The position numbers and the translations under genes are program-made. Below, in pieces: positions 48,811-60,059 of a stretch of 64,000 bases of DNA. Position 1 is the stretch's first letter, and each line of letters opens with the position of its first letter. This DNA is from Epiperipatus broadwayi (lineage: Eukaryota > Onychophora > Udeonychophora > Euonychophora > Peripatidae): assembly GCA_028023455.1 (NCBI GenBank), contig JAQFVV010006310.1, positions 372,001 through 436,000 on the forward strand. Direction: 5' to 3'. The notes under the pieces were generated by a model. The model did not search any database. It was given only the letters and a program-made list of their open reading frames with translations, and had not been told where the DNA came from.

Positions 48811-50879
48811 AGCTGCCCGGTAATGTTATATCACTCTGTTTTTAACTAGAAACAGCTCCGCACAGTGAATACTTTACAAATACCAAGTTTTTTCATATAG
48901 CTGAAAGAGTTGCAAAATGGATGGAAGAAAATAATGTAGTGTGGGAAATGCAAGGAGGTTTTGGGTCCGTTAGGCATATAGGAGATAGTTTATTTGTAGT
49001 CACACAACTTATGGGTATGAGTAGAAATTCAGGTAGACAGTTATATATGGTTTTTATAGATATAGAGAAGGCATATGATAGAGTAAATAGAAATAGATTA
49101 TGGGTAACTTTAGTAAATTTGGGAATGGATGGTGCTTTAGTGGATATTATTAAGCGATCATATGAAAATAATTTTTATATGTATCAATTAGGGATTATAG
49201 AATTAAAGTTAAAAATGGGATTAGACTAAATACAAAACAAAGCAAAATGTTTTATTTTTGCTAGTATATTCTTCATCCATGGAAACCATTATAAAAATAA
49301 ACAAAATGTTCTCGGCTTTAGTAAATTAAATCTGAAGTCAGATAGACAAAATATAGAAAATTTGTTAGAATATTTAACTTCTAACAGAATGAATTAGATT
49401 ATTATAAAGTTTGAAGAGAGCAAAAGATATGTCACCTATTTTGTTTTAGTTGTATTCGAGAGAAATGGAGAGAGCAATAGAAAGACCTAGGAAGAGGAAT
49501 AGAGATACCATTAATAGGTGGCAAAGAAGTATATACTTTATCGGGTTTTCATCTGCAGATGATGCGCAGAAAGAAGAGAACATATAGAAGTTATGCTAAG
49601 GACATGCACAAGGGTGGATAAAGAAATGGGGAGTAAATTTAGTGAAGAAAAATCAAAAGTTATGATGATTAATACTGGGGAAAGAAAGAATAAAGAATTT
49701 TTATTTGGGGGTATAAAGGTAAGTGTGGTGCATAGGTATAACTATTTGGGAATCATCTTAAGTAATCAGAGAAATTGCTTGGATGAATAGGAGAAAAAAT
49801 TGATAAATGAAGCAAAGAAAAGAAAGAGACTGATAAAGAAATTAAGTGGTTTTCATATAATAAATATGATGTAGTTAGAATTGCTTGGAAGTGGCAGTAG
49901 CAGGATTAACATATGGTAACGATGTGTTATGTGTTAGTAAAAGGGTTTAGATTACATAGAAAGAGTACAAAGAGAAGTAGGAAGACATGCATTAGATGCA
50001 GATATGTGGATAGCAAAGGAGGCCATTCAAGAGGAAAGGGATAGTCAAGTTTTTATATGAGTGATGCAAAAAGCAAAATGAAAGTGCAGTTTACGGATAA
50101 TAAGAGAAATAGCCAAAATAGTATTTAATTGGCTTATGAGTAAAAGGCAGGCAACAAGATGGGTGAGAAAGGTAGTACTATATGGAAAAGATTTGGATAA
50201 AGAATTTACGTCAGTATACTTATACAAAAAGTGGGATGACTATGTTAGGAGAATATTTGAGTGTTGTAGCGATAAAGAATGGAATAGAAGAATAGATGCA
50301 TTAATAAAGAATAGGGAGTTGGAGAAATGGAGAACTAGTATAGAGAGTAAAAAAAAATTTAAATATATATAGAAGTAAACAGAATATTGAATGTGAGTTA
50401 ATTTATGATAATAGCAAGGAAAGTAGTTTACTGTTTAAAGTTTGAACAGGATCATCAGCAACAAGGGATTATACACATAAATGGAAAAATGGGTGATTTA
50501 GTCTGCAAGTTGTCTAAGGAAGGCATAGAAAATGTTAGGTATAATTGAATGTAAATGCCTGAAAGCAGAAAGGGCACAAGTAACAAAGTTGTGGAAGAAT
50601 AAATATAAACAAAGTGATTATACAGAAAGTGGGTTATTGCTTTTTATGCTGTGTTTGTGAAAAGATAAGGGGGATTTAGATATAAAGGCCATGGAGTTGA
50701 CAAAGATTATGTTGTGGAAATGGAATGGAGCATGATAGGCAGGGAATTGAAAGAGAATATAAAATGGCTAACAGGTTTTTCTGGGCATAGTGGCTGAAAG
50801 ATTTCGAACTTTGTATAAGGAGAATCATAGTGCATCATATCTCCTCTGTGAAAACATTATAGTATCTTTCAATATTATA

Positions 50880-51600
50880 TACTTAACTATTAAAATCTAT
50901 TATTAAAAATGTATCTGTTTTTATATTTTTCAATTTTCTGTTATGCATTGTTTTGCTTTCTAAAATATAAATAATTTTTTAATTTCCTAACATATTTTAC
51001 TTACTGCTGGTAATTTTTAATTTTTCTTTTCTACTTTATATTTATTTTTTAATCATCTCATTGTATTTCATCACATATGTGCATGTGTTATAAGTTATAA
51101 TTTCAGTAGTCAACTTTTACTGAAGATTAAACTATTTTTTTAATAACAACATACTTGGAATTTGCTCTAAATATAAATTTATTTTATTAACAATATTTAC
51201 TAAAAACATGTGAAATTAAAATATTTATTTGTAAAATAAAGTTTCATGAAATACAAAAATAAATAGGATACTTATATTTATGTTACTAATGCTATCTTCA
51301 GGCTGAACATACTGATATATATTGATAAATCATTTGTTTGTTTTAATATAGAGTATTCTTTAATTAATAACTCATGTTTACCTAGTTTTGTATTCTTGTC
51401 CAGTTCATATACCAAAGACTGTTAGCCAAGTTAAATGTTTTCTACCTTGAAATTATTAACATCGTAGTATACTCATTTTCTTTTTACTACTTATTACTCA
51501 GTCATTTGTCGATCTCTGATTCATTTTTTCTTAGTTTAATAAAAATACCTTTGTTAATTCCATTATTCTACTCTTATATTCCATTTTCTTCTTATAAAGT
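50880..51600. other. AT-rich sequence with no recognised feature
   Basis: Nothing is recognised apart from possible LINE 3' tail sequence at the left. Confidence 0.35.
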
Positions 51601-51607
51601 ACTATAT

Positions 51608-52184
51608 TGTGACCGGTCGCATTATTCAACCGTTCATATAGGGATTGAAAGCTCCGAAACAAACATGATATAGCGTAAAGCTTTATTTATTTTCCTATAT
51701 CGATAGTTGTTCATTATCAACACAAGGGGGCGCCAGATACGATGATTTAATTTACAATTTAATTTCTCGCATCACCTTACGTCATATCAAAACGATTTCG
51801 AAGTCTAATCCCCGCCCATAAGCTCAAACTCCCAGCATGGACCAATAAGGGTCATTCAGGGTCGCGATGAAATTGTTTCAAGAATATCATTCTGGCAAAA
51901 GACACAATAATAACCAATGGAGAAGAAGCTTGGTTGATTTACAGATCGGTCCAAATATTGGACCGGGTCATTGGTTATTTGGCAACTAATACGAATGTCT
52001 GATTTATGCATCCTTATATAAAAAATTAGAAGCTTATAATATCATCCCCCCGTTATCATACAGTCCAATAGAATTATTCATACTAGCTTTATTGACATTT
52101 ACTTATACTTATTAATAATAGGCCCTCCCAACTCTTAAACCTATCTTAACTACATAGTAAATAAACATCGTGACTTACGGCACA
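51608..52184 (-). mobile_element. possible solo LTR on the minus strand
   Basis: On the minus strand the 577-bp segment starts TGTGCCGTAAG and ends CCGGTCACA, so it has TG...CA ends. In between lies a TATATAAGG box (52013-52022) and, further on, AATAAAG (51680-51686), in the order promoter then polyadenylation signal expected for an LTR. No target duplication is visible, and no gag or pol is recognised on either side. This is a weak inference from layout. Confidence 0.35.
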
Positions 52185-53240
52185 ATGAAATTTAAAGAAA
52201 TAAACAAAACAAAAAAAAATAAGAAAGACAAATTTAAAAGTAAAATAATTAATCGCATGAATAAATGCTGATTATAATACTTAAAAAAAAAAAAATTTTA
52301 ATTATAGAGAATGATTTGAGGAATGCTCGACTTGTTTAAATAAAAAAGAATTTATTGAATATAAAAAAATGAAGCATTAATTAATAGCTTTATTTGCACG
52401 CACATACACGCATTCTCGCACTCGCACAGAAAAGAACATATTATGCATAATAAACATGGATGATATAATATATTTCCTTCTTTTACATTTGAAATTAGGT
52501 GTGTGTTATAATTTAGTTGCGAAAGAAAATAATAATTATGATCAAAGTTCATACCAGGAAAAAGTCCTAAGATTTAAATATGAGGGATTACGGATCATTT
52601 TATATATTTTTTTTATTTACGAAGGTTGAGATTAAATTAATTATGAGATTGCCTTTTAAAGTCTACGTAAAGAATGAATAGGAGCGTAAAAGAAATAAAG
52701 TGTTTACCTAGGATTTGCGTAGTCTTCTGCTGCTTCTAATTTGATGAGGGTTCGAACCTGTTGGATACTGTTTCCATAATAAATGGTTATTCATTTTATA
52801 TATAAGTTCAGCGTAGTATGTTTGGACAACTTCCTTGGACTGATTAGATTACGATGTTTGGACGGCACTGTTGTTGATCATTCATAGCTGTGGAGATGTT
52901 CTGGCGGCGGAGTGTCGATCAATCACTGAGGGATTTCTTAGCCCATCATGATGATCGACGCTCTAAATGTTAATTTCACAGTGATCATATTGGATAAACT
53001 GGATAGCAAAAAAAGAGAAAGTTCTAGTTGTAGCTTCCGGAGGAATTTAAAACTATAAGCATAAGCAAAACAAAACAAAGAATGTAAAAAGACTGTAACC
53101 GAGGTGTGTAAAGACAAAGACTAAGACTCATATTTATATGGGTTGGTTATTATCTGAGGATCCAATCTCCACCCAGAGTTCAATATTCTCTGAGTTGTCG
53201 TTGGGGTCCGTGTCATACGTAATGTTCATTCAATCCATAT
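52185..53240. other. AT-rich then mixed sequence, unassigned
   Basis: The part at 52700-53240 is GC-richer and contains GGGTTCGAACC, a perfect B-box-like or palindromic motif, at about 52747. I could not find a matching A box. It may be internal sequence of the element whose LTR is proposed next door. Confidence 0.3.
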
Positions 53241-53806
53241 GCTTGAGGCAATCTTAGGTTTATGCAATCTCACATTGCAATCTCAGTTAGAAAAAATTCA
53301 TACTTATTCACCTTTTATACATACATGCGTGCGTGTTTTAAGATAACAATTTAACTTACATTAGTTTAAAAGTCGAGCATTTAATCTCAAAATCACCTCT
53401 ATAAGCTTTTAACTTTCGCTATAGTTATAATTTAAAATAAACCCCTTTTTAATTACCCCTGCGGCATATACAAGTAGAAATCATTTATTGAGATTTAAAA
53501 TGGCATATTAGTGATGCTTTATATTTTATTTTTAGAGAATATTATTATAATAGATTATATGAAAGCCTTAAATTATTTAATCAGAAATATTAACATTTTA
53601 TTTTATAGTGTATTTTATGAAGCATTGAAAGAAAACTACATTTATTTTTATCATAAATTGAAAGTAAATAAAAAATAGAGTATTTACATTGCTTGTGTGT
53701 GTGGGTATATACATGTATTGACTTTGTCTCGGTACAATATATATATTAAAAAAAGCATAAAATAGCTACTTTTTTCATTTTTTATTTTCGCTTTTTTTTT
53801 ATTTTT
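53240..53806. other. AT-rich sequence with no recognised feature
   Basis: A short GT run lies near 53695. Nothing else is recognised. Confidence 0.4.
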
Positions 53807-53821
53807 CATACAGTTTATCTT

Positions 53822-54389
53822 TAATATATTAAACAGCATTAAACTGTTGCACATGTGCTTTGGATTTTAACTATAAAATGAATGAATACTAACACTTCAA
53901 CCACATGATAAAATCTTTGGAAAAGATAGAATGGCCATCTATCTTTTCGAATCCAAATGCTTTTGTACGGCGAATCTTAAGTGTTTGAAAGTGAAAGCGT
54001 GAAGATATTAAATAATCACTTTAAATTACTTTTACATGCTTGAATGAATGACACTAGTGACATTTACTAGTATTTACGATACGTCATTCTTATTTGAAAT
54101 TAAATGTATGTAAATCAGTCAATTCAAGCATGTAAAAGTAATTTAAAGTGATTATTTAATATCTTCACGCTTTCACTTTCAAACTCTTAAGATTCGCCCA
54201 TACAAAAGCTTTTGGGTTCGAAAAGATAGATGGCCATTCTATCTTTTCCAAAGACTTTATCATGTGATTGAAGTGTTAGTATTCATTCATTTTATAGTTA
54301 AAATCCAAAGTGCATGTGCAACAGTTTAATGCTGTTTAATATATTATAGTTTATAAACATCGCGCTATATAAAATAATTGACTTATTTA
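53822..54389. mobile_element. foldback element with about 223-bp arms, flanked by 15-bp direct repeats
   Basis: The left arm 53822-54044 and right arm 54123-54346 are close inverted copies around a loop of about 78 bp. CATACAGTTTATCTT is found exactly at 53807-53821 and at 54390-54404. The right arm is followed by 43 bp with no partner before the second direct repeat. The inner arm and loop region has a diverged relative at 34737-34830. No coding is present. Confidence 0.8.
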
Positions 54390-54404
54390 CATACAGTTTA
54401 TCTT

Positions 54405-55240
54405 GTATTTCAGTATTTTTATGATTCAAGTCTTGTTCATTTTTTATCTTTTTTCTATGGTTCTTAAAAATTATATCCTTACATCAAATAACAATGTTTC
54501 CTGTAATGCTTGTCATACTTCCTTTCATATTTTTTATTTGTAAATAATTGCAAACTATTTTATTTTTTGTTCATATTCATTTTTGGTTACTTTCATCAGC
54601 CAACTTATTTATTCTTCTATTCCATTTTTTATTTATTTCATTTCTTATATAAATATATGGAAGTAAATTTATATCTATTAATTTTGCATATTGCAAAATT
54701 TTTTTTGTCCAGTATTGGCCTCACACACAATCCATTTAAGTAATATTTTCTTTTCAAACATTTTTCATATTCTTATTAAAAATGAAATTCACATTATTTT
54801 CCCTTCATAGTCTCATTAAAAAAGTATCTCCTTTTCCTGGCCATTATAAAATGTCTTATTTCCAAATGTTAAATGGGGTATCATCACTTCTTTCAAAAGT
54901 AATATTTATATACCTTACATTTATTATCAGAAACTTGCCACATTTTTAATCACTCCTATTTAATTTTTATTTTATTTTGTCTCAATTTTAATTGCCAACT
55001 ATCTGTATAATTTCCTTTTTCATAACAAACCTAAATATCTATACTCATTTTTTTTAAAACAAATATTTTCCATTCTTTTATTTTCATCATCAACAGCCAC
55101 TTATAAACAACTATGGCCATTCCATCTCCCCTCCCCTTTTCCACTTCATGATACATGAGTTTTGCAATGATTATGCAAATAAATCCATGAATCACAAATA
55201 TATCACCTATTAATTTATTATTCTGGTTAGTTTATATTTA
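54405..55240 (-). pseudogene. 3' part of a minus-strand LINE
   Basis: Read on the minus strand, pieces resemble the C-terminal part of the plus-strand LINE at 49.8-50.4 kb. MMIPHLTFGNKTFYNGQEKE (about 54830-54895) fits the thumb-end block and WNRRINKLADES (about 54590-54626) corresponds to WNRRIDALIKN there. Stops and frameshifts are frequent. The body continues, after an inserted repeat block, at 56641-59480. Confidence 0.6.
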
Positions 55241-55241
55241 T

Positions 55242-56640
55242 TTTGCAGTGCTTTACTTTAACTTATTTGAAATACAGGCATTCTTCATATACCTGGAGCT
55301 TAATTTTAAATATACGGGATTTGAACTCAGACTTTCAAGCACCCTTCAACTATCCACACTATGTCATAGCAATACACATGGCCACACACATGTAGAAAAG
55401 ATAAATAATCACCAATATACATATTTCGTGCTAAACCAACACTCATCAGTTGATCCAGATTATCATCTTCCATACATATATATAATCAGTGCTCAGTTTA
55501 TATTATGATAGCAAATCTTCATACTTTAATGGACAGACTTCAATATATTCCAACCTCCAACTCTTCAGCCATCCATACCATTGAAAATCTGATGATGGAA
55601 AGCCCAAATTTCATGCTGATGCCAATATTATTACCACTCCCATGTTATCCTCAAATCACTCCTGATCCCTCATGCATAGGACCTTATCCATTTAAATACA
55701 TAAAGGGATGGGCAGGATGCAGGCTTAACATGTAAATATTTGAAATGCAGGCATTCATATACAATTGAAAATATAGATTTGAACTCAGACTTTCAAGCAT
55801 CCTTCAACTATTCACACTATCTCATACCACTGATACACATGTAGCATGAGATTTGGGCTTTCCATTATCAGATTTTCAATGCTATGGATGGCTGAAAAGT
55901 TGGTGTTTGGAGTGTAAATTGAAGCCTGTCCATTAAAGTATGAAGATTTGATATCTTAAAATAAACTGAACACTGATTATATATGCATGTGGGAGATGAT
56001 AATCTGGACCAATTGATAAGTGTTGGTTTAGCACGAAATACATATCTTGGTGATTTATTTTTCTTTTCTACATGTGTGTGGGCATATGTATCAGTGGTAT
56101 GAGATAGTGTGGATAGTTGAAGGGTGATTGAAAGTCTGAGTTCAAATCCCATATATTTATTAAGCTTCAGGTATATGAAAAATGCCTTTATTTCAAATAT
56201 TTACACATTAAGCCTGCATCCTGCCCATCCATCTTTTAAGTATTTAAGTGAATAAGGTCCTATACATGAGGGGTCAGAATGACTTGAGATCAACATCGGC
56301 ATGGCAATAATATTGGCATCAGCATGGGATTTGGGATTTCCATCATTAGATTTTCAATGGTATGGGTGGCTGAAGAGTTGGAGGTTGGAATATATTGAAG
56401 CCTGTTCATTGAAGTATAAAGATTTGCTAGCTTAATATAAACTGAGCACTGATTATATATATATTGGTGGGGTGGTGGGAATGATAATCTGGACTAGCTG
56501 ATGAGTTGGTTTACCATGAAATATGTATATTGATTATTTATCTTTCTACATGTGTGTGGTTATGTGTATCAGAGGTATGAGATAGTGTGGATAGTTAACG
56601 GGTGCTAGAAAGTCTGAGTTCAACTCCCCTATATTTTAAC
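55242..56640. repeat. block of four SINE-headed repeats in inverted arrangement
   Basis: A repeat of about 430-480 bp is present four times: minus orientation at 55242-55735, minus and partial at 55736-55850, plus at 55850-56205, plus at 56205-56640. Each copy carries a tRNA-like stretch with GATAGTGTGGATAGTTGAAG or a variant, and GAGTTCAAATCCC at the B-box place (55316-55329, 55777-55790, 56138-56150, 56615-56627). Shared body landmarks are CATGTGTGTGG, CTGATTATATAT, ATTGAAGCCTGT and CCTGCATCC. A fifth, weak head is seen at 59475-59515. The block interrupts the minus-strand LINE. Confidence 0.75.
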
Positions 56641-59480
56641 TTTTTCTCCAACATTTTTTTTTTCCTGAAATATTTCAATACTTTTCTCTATAGTTCTTTA
56701 TTGGATTCTGTCGCTAGACATATTTTCTCAATAAAAACAATTGATATTGTATTTTTTAGAATATCTGAAATAATTTATATAATGTAAACAGTATCTGCGT
56801 TGTTATGAAAACATACTCAAGTTGATCATAAAATACTTTTTTGCAAACATCTTAATATCATTTATTTGTTTCACATTTATCCAATTCAACAAAAATGTGA
56901 TTTTATAATAGTAGACTCTACTATCACATTTAGCAGGCTGAAGAACATTGATTACGCTTATGCTCTTGCCATTGTATTTGACTTTATATTTTACTAATAG
57001 GGAATCCAAACTCTCATTTCTATAAAATAAGTTAGGTAAAATAACAACAGTAGTTATATTACAGCCTTGAAATATCCTGTTGTTAAAATCAGTAGCATAT
57101 TGGAATCACTGTTACTTTTCAACATCTATGTCCATATTTCTACTTTAAAAACTACTAAGGTATTTAAAATCATTCACATTTTCAAGTTGATAAACAATCA
57201 AATTAAATGTTGAGGATTTTTTTTAAAATTAATTACCCATTAAATAGAAATAGCTGCACTATATGTTAAATTTTTCATCAATGAATTAACTTACATATTT
57301 TTGTGACTATGTCTGGATACTTATCTTTTACAATATTTGCAAAAAATGCTTTATTGTCTGTAAAAAAAAAAAAAGGGTGTCTATATATATTCTTCTAGTT
57401 CCCATTATTGGAATCTTCACTCCTATCTATTTATTCCTTGTTTCAACTTCTTTTTGAAACAATATTTACATATAATCAAGATTATAATGCACAATTTATA
57501 TTTCCTAATTGCTATTTATAAAAATTATTCTTGCAAAGACAATCATTTTTAACAAGCTCAAGTCTATTCCCATATTTCCATGAGTTCTCATATTATATTT
57601 CTATCTGCTCTATCATAAGCCTTTTTTATATTCAAAAATACATTAAATATTATTTATTTTCCTTACAAAACATTTCAATCAATTGAGTAGCAATAAATAA
57701 ATTATTTCCTATCCATGAACCTGAATGAAATTCATTCTGAATCTCCTGATATTTTACTTCCATCTAAGTCCTATTATTAATATATACAAAAATATTTTAG
57801 AAGCTACATACAGTCCAGAATTGCTACTGAACTATAGATAATTAAACATCTACAATTAGTCCTTTTAATTTACAATGTGTATAATTAAATTATTCTATGT
57901 AATTTTATTTAATTTTTTATTTTATTTTTAATATTGCATATCTTAACATACTTATCAACATTTCAGTTGTCATATCATATAATTATTTTTATTTTTTTAA
58001 TTCATTTATTTTGTTAATTCCATATTCATTATTATATTCTCACATGAGTTTAATTTACTAATGAATCATGTTTTCTTCCAGGGATTCTGTTGCAGATTCA
58101 ATTAATATTTTTTTCACTTTTTTCTCTCTTTTTATTTTCTTCCTCTCTGCTTTTAGCAATATGTAACTAGAAATTTCTTATTTCTCTTCATTTATAAAAT
58201 TTCAAAATTTGTCACAATCTTTCTCTTCTCCCACTATTTAATTTTTTTTTAAAGCATTTTCCATGATTTTCTTTTGTTAATTCTATTAGTTGTTAAATAG
58301 TTATTCATTTGTAACTTTTATCATGTCTGTCCACTTTTCATAAGTTTTAAATGTCTCCATTTTTTCCCTCAACTTATTATTAAATACACTTAATTTAAAC
58401 CATTTCTCATCATTCCATATCAGTCTTTCTGTAAATTTTTTAACCTTATAAATATTTTTTATTCTATTAACATAAAATTATGATAACTACATTCATTTTT
58501 TTACATCAAACGTTTTATATTTCACATTTTTTTTTACGTGCCAAAATATCATGAACTGTGAATTTTAAATTTTGTTGTAACTGTGTATATTCTCCACCAT
58601 ATACTTTGGTTATATTTCCTTTTCATACCATCATTCTTAAACATTAGTTTCACAAATAGAGAACATAAATATTTTGCAATTTTCCCTAAATTCATTCGTA
58701 TTCCTATGAAAATATTTCCAAATACTATTTTTATCATTTTACATCCTCCCCTTCTCTGGTAGTGAAATATGCTGTGCCAAATATTTCATTCTTATCCATA
58801 TATATATATATATTTTTTTTAACCACCTTTTTAAATAATGAACTCTATACAATTTCATGATATCTATTATTCTTATTGATGTTTCTGATGACAGTATTTT
58901 TTTATCTTTCAAATATGCTTTCTGTTACTGTTAAAAAACCTGTCTATTCATTTTTTCATATCTATCCTTTGGATATTTTTAAAGTCAATTTTTGTATTAA
59001 AATCCTCATCCCTTCATTTAAATATTCTTTTCTTATAATCATTCCTAGGCACAATCTGTTTAAAATTCTTTTTTATTCCTAGAGCATTCATCACTCTCCA
59101 TCTACATTTTTTTTATCTGATAAATTTAATCACCATTACATATTTATTTTATATTCCCTAGTTCTTTATTTTAATGAGTAATAAAATTTATTGTAAATTA
59201 ATTTCCTTAGTATTTTAACTTCCCGTTCTCTAATAAATATAATCCATTACTTTTAAAGAAATCTCTTTCTAATGAACACTTCTGAATTTGTATGACTATT
59301 CTTTACAGACATTTTAGCCTCAAATTGTTGCACAGCCTTGTTTAAAATTATTTCAAATTTAATCTTAATAATGATTCCATTATCCTTACCTGACCATTCA
59401 TTTTCTTCAAATCTATTAGTAACTGAAACACACAGGCTTATTATATACCTGTGTCTATATATAGAGTATATAAGCACAGA
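56641..59480 (-). pseudogene. 5' and central part of a minus-strand LINE
   Basis: On the minus strand the order matches a LINE. KFEIILNKAVQQFEAKM (about 59280-59380) resembles the start of an endonuclease domain. EKMETFKTYEKWTDM (about 58330-58380) and a DKFWNFINEEK-like block near 58190 (one stop in place of W) fit the linker. NNLFIATQLIEMFCKENK (about 57650-57705) and KKAYDRADRNI (57593-57627) are RT palm motifs. NGKSISVINVL (about 56930-56970) may be the block before the YADD box, which is lost. It has many stops and is dead. Confidence 0.65.
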
Positions 59481-59520
59481 CTTTCACATGACCCACCACT
59501 CTCCACACTATAGGTAATGT
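59475..59520 (-). repeat. degenerate SINE head related to the 55.2-56.6-kb repeats
   Basis: On the minus strand TAGTGTGGAGAGTGGTGGGT followed by CATGTGAAAGTCTGTGCT resembles the tRNA-like head of the neighbouring repeats. It lies at the 5' end of the minus-strand LINE. Confidence 0.4.
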
Positions 59521-59914
59521 GATATAAAATGGCTTCTCTTTTAATGTCCTGAAAAAAATATTTTTTTTCATTAAAGTTTTTATTTTTTTCTCATATTGAC
59601 TAGACATTTATTTTTATTATAAAACTTTTTATAGCCCAAACAATATATGTATCAAACATAAATTTTAGTTATTTTTGTAGTCTTGTAAGGATAGTTACTA
59701 TTATTCATATAAAAAGTTACAAATCTATTTCTCCTACTTCAATTATACCACTTTTTGTAAATTTGAATAATCAATAATGCCAAGTAGTAGTAATGCTTAA
59801 TAAATCCTTAACCAACATTACCCTAACTATATTGCCAGGCAAATTTTTTGCATTCTTCAGTGAGAAGTTTTGTATTTAGTGTACTTGGATTTTTTTGAAT
59901 GCAATTCATCTTTC

Positions 59915-60050
59915 CTTCAGCAGCCATCATTTACTTCTTTATTACTACAAAAAGAATTTAAGATTATATATCTGATACCAATTCAATATATGTATTTTTG
60001 AATTTCAAGTTGATAGCATAAAAAGAATAAATGATGGCTGCTTGAAGAAA
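59915..60050. repeat. short inverted repeat, possible MITE
   Basis: CTTCAGCAGCCATCATTTAC at about 59917 and its inverted relative AATGATGGCTGCTTGAAG at about 60030 face each other over about 95 bp. No target duplication was identified. Confidence 0.5.
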
Positions 60051-60059
60051 AGTACATTA

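Larger units (their letters stand above)
47439..48865. mobile_element. 1.4-kb TIR element inserted into the LINE
   Basis: The left end reads CTGTGGTGGCGCTGTTTCTG and continues GTAAAAACAGAATAATA. The inverted right end reads CTGTGCGGAGCTGTTTCTAG and continues TTAAAAACAGAGTGATA. This gives an imperfect TIR of about 38 bp. LINE reading on both sides joins in frame if the cut is placed after ACAG, so the insertion boundary is well fixed, but a clean target site duplication is not visible. Inside lie a 98-codon frame, a GC-mixed segment and three A-rich tandem units. The superfamily is unknown. Confidence 0.75.
46235..50870 (+). pseudogene. decayed non-LTR retrotransposon (LINE), near full length, split by an insertion
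   Basis: Pieces in several frames appear in the order of a LINE ORF2. The endonuclease end at 46378-46560 has NYTWSRNNIFHTIDYVLVEK and later NSDHN. A linker at 46888-47079 contains GTKKFWKYIKRSNV. RT fingers at 47310-47430 read LLFKGKVKDHRKLNNYRPIA. After an insertion the RT resumes at 48890 with RVAKWMEENNVVWEMQGGF and FIDIEKAYDRVNRNRLW. The YADD box has become SADD at 49552-49563. The thumb shows NYLGIIL near 49740, and a C-terminal zinc-binding region near 50490-50570 is broken by a frameshift, with CKLS where CKLC is expected. Many stops and shifts make it inactive. The clade (R1, I, CR1 or related) is not resolved. Confidence 0.85.

Noticed and set aside
52740-52762. GGGTTCGAACC as part of a tRNA gene.
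   Set aside because: No matching A box, acceptor stem or cloverleaf could be built around it.
55248-55735. Two plus-strand open frames of 86 and 76 codons (55248-55508 and 55505-55735).
   Set aside because: They lie within a repeat copy in the antisense direction to the tRNA-like head, and the other copies do not keep them open. They are chance frames.
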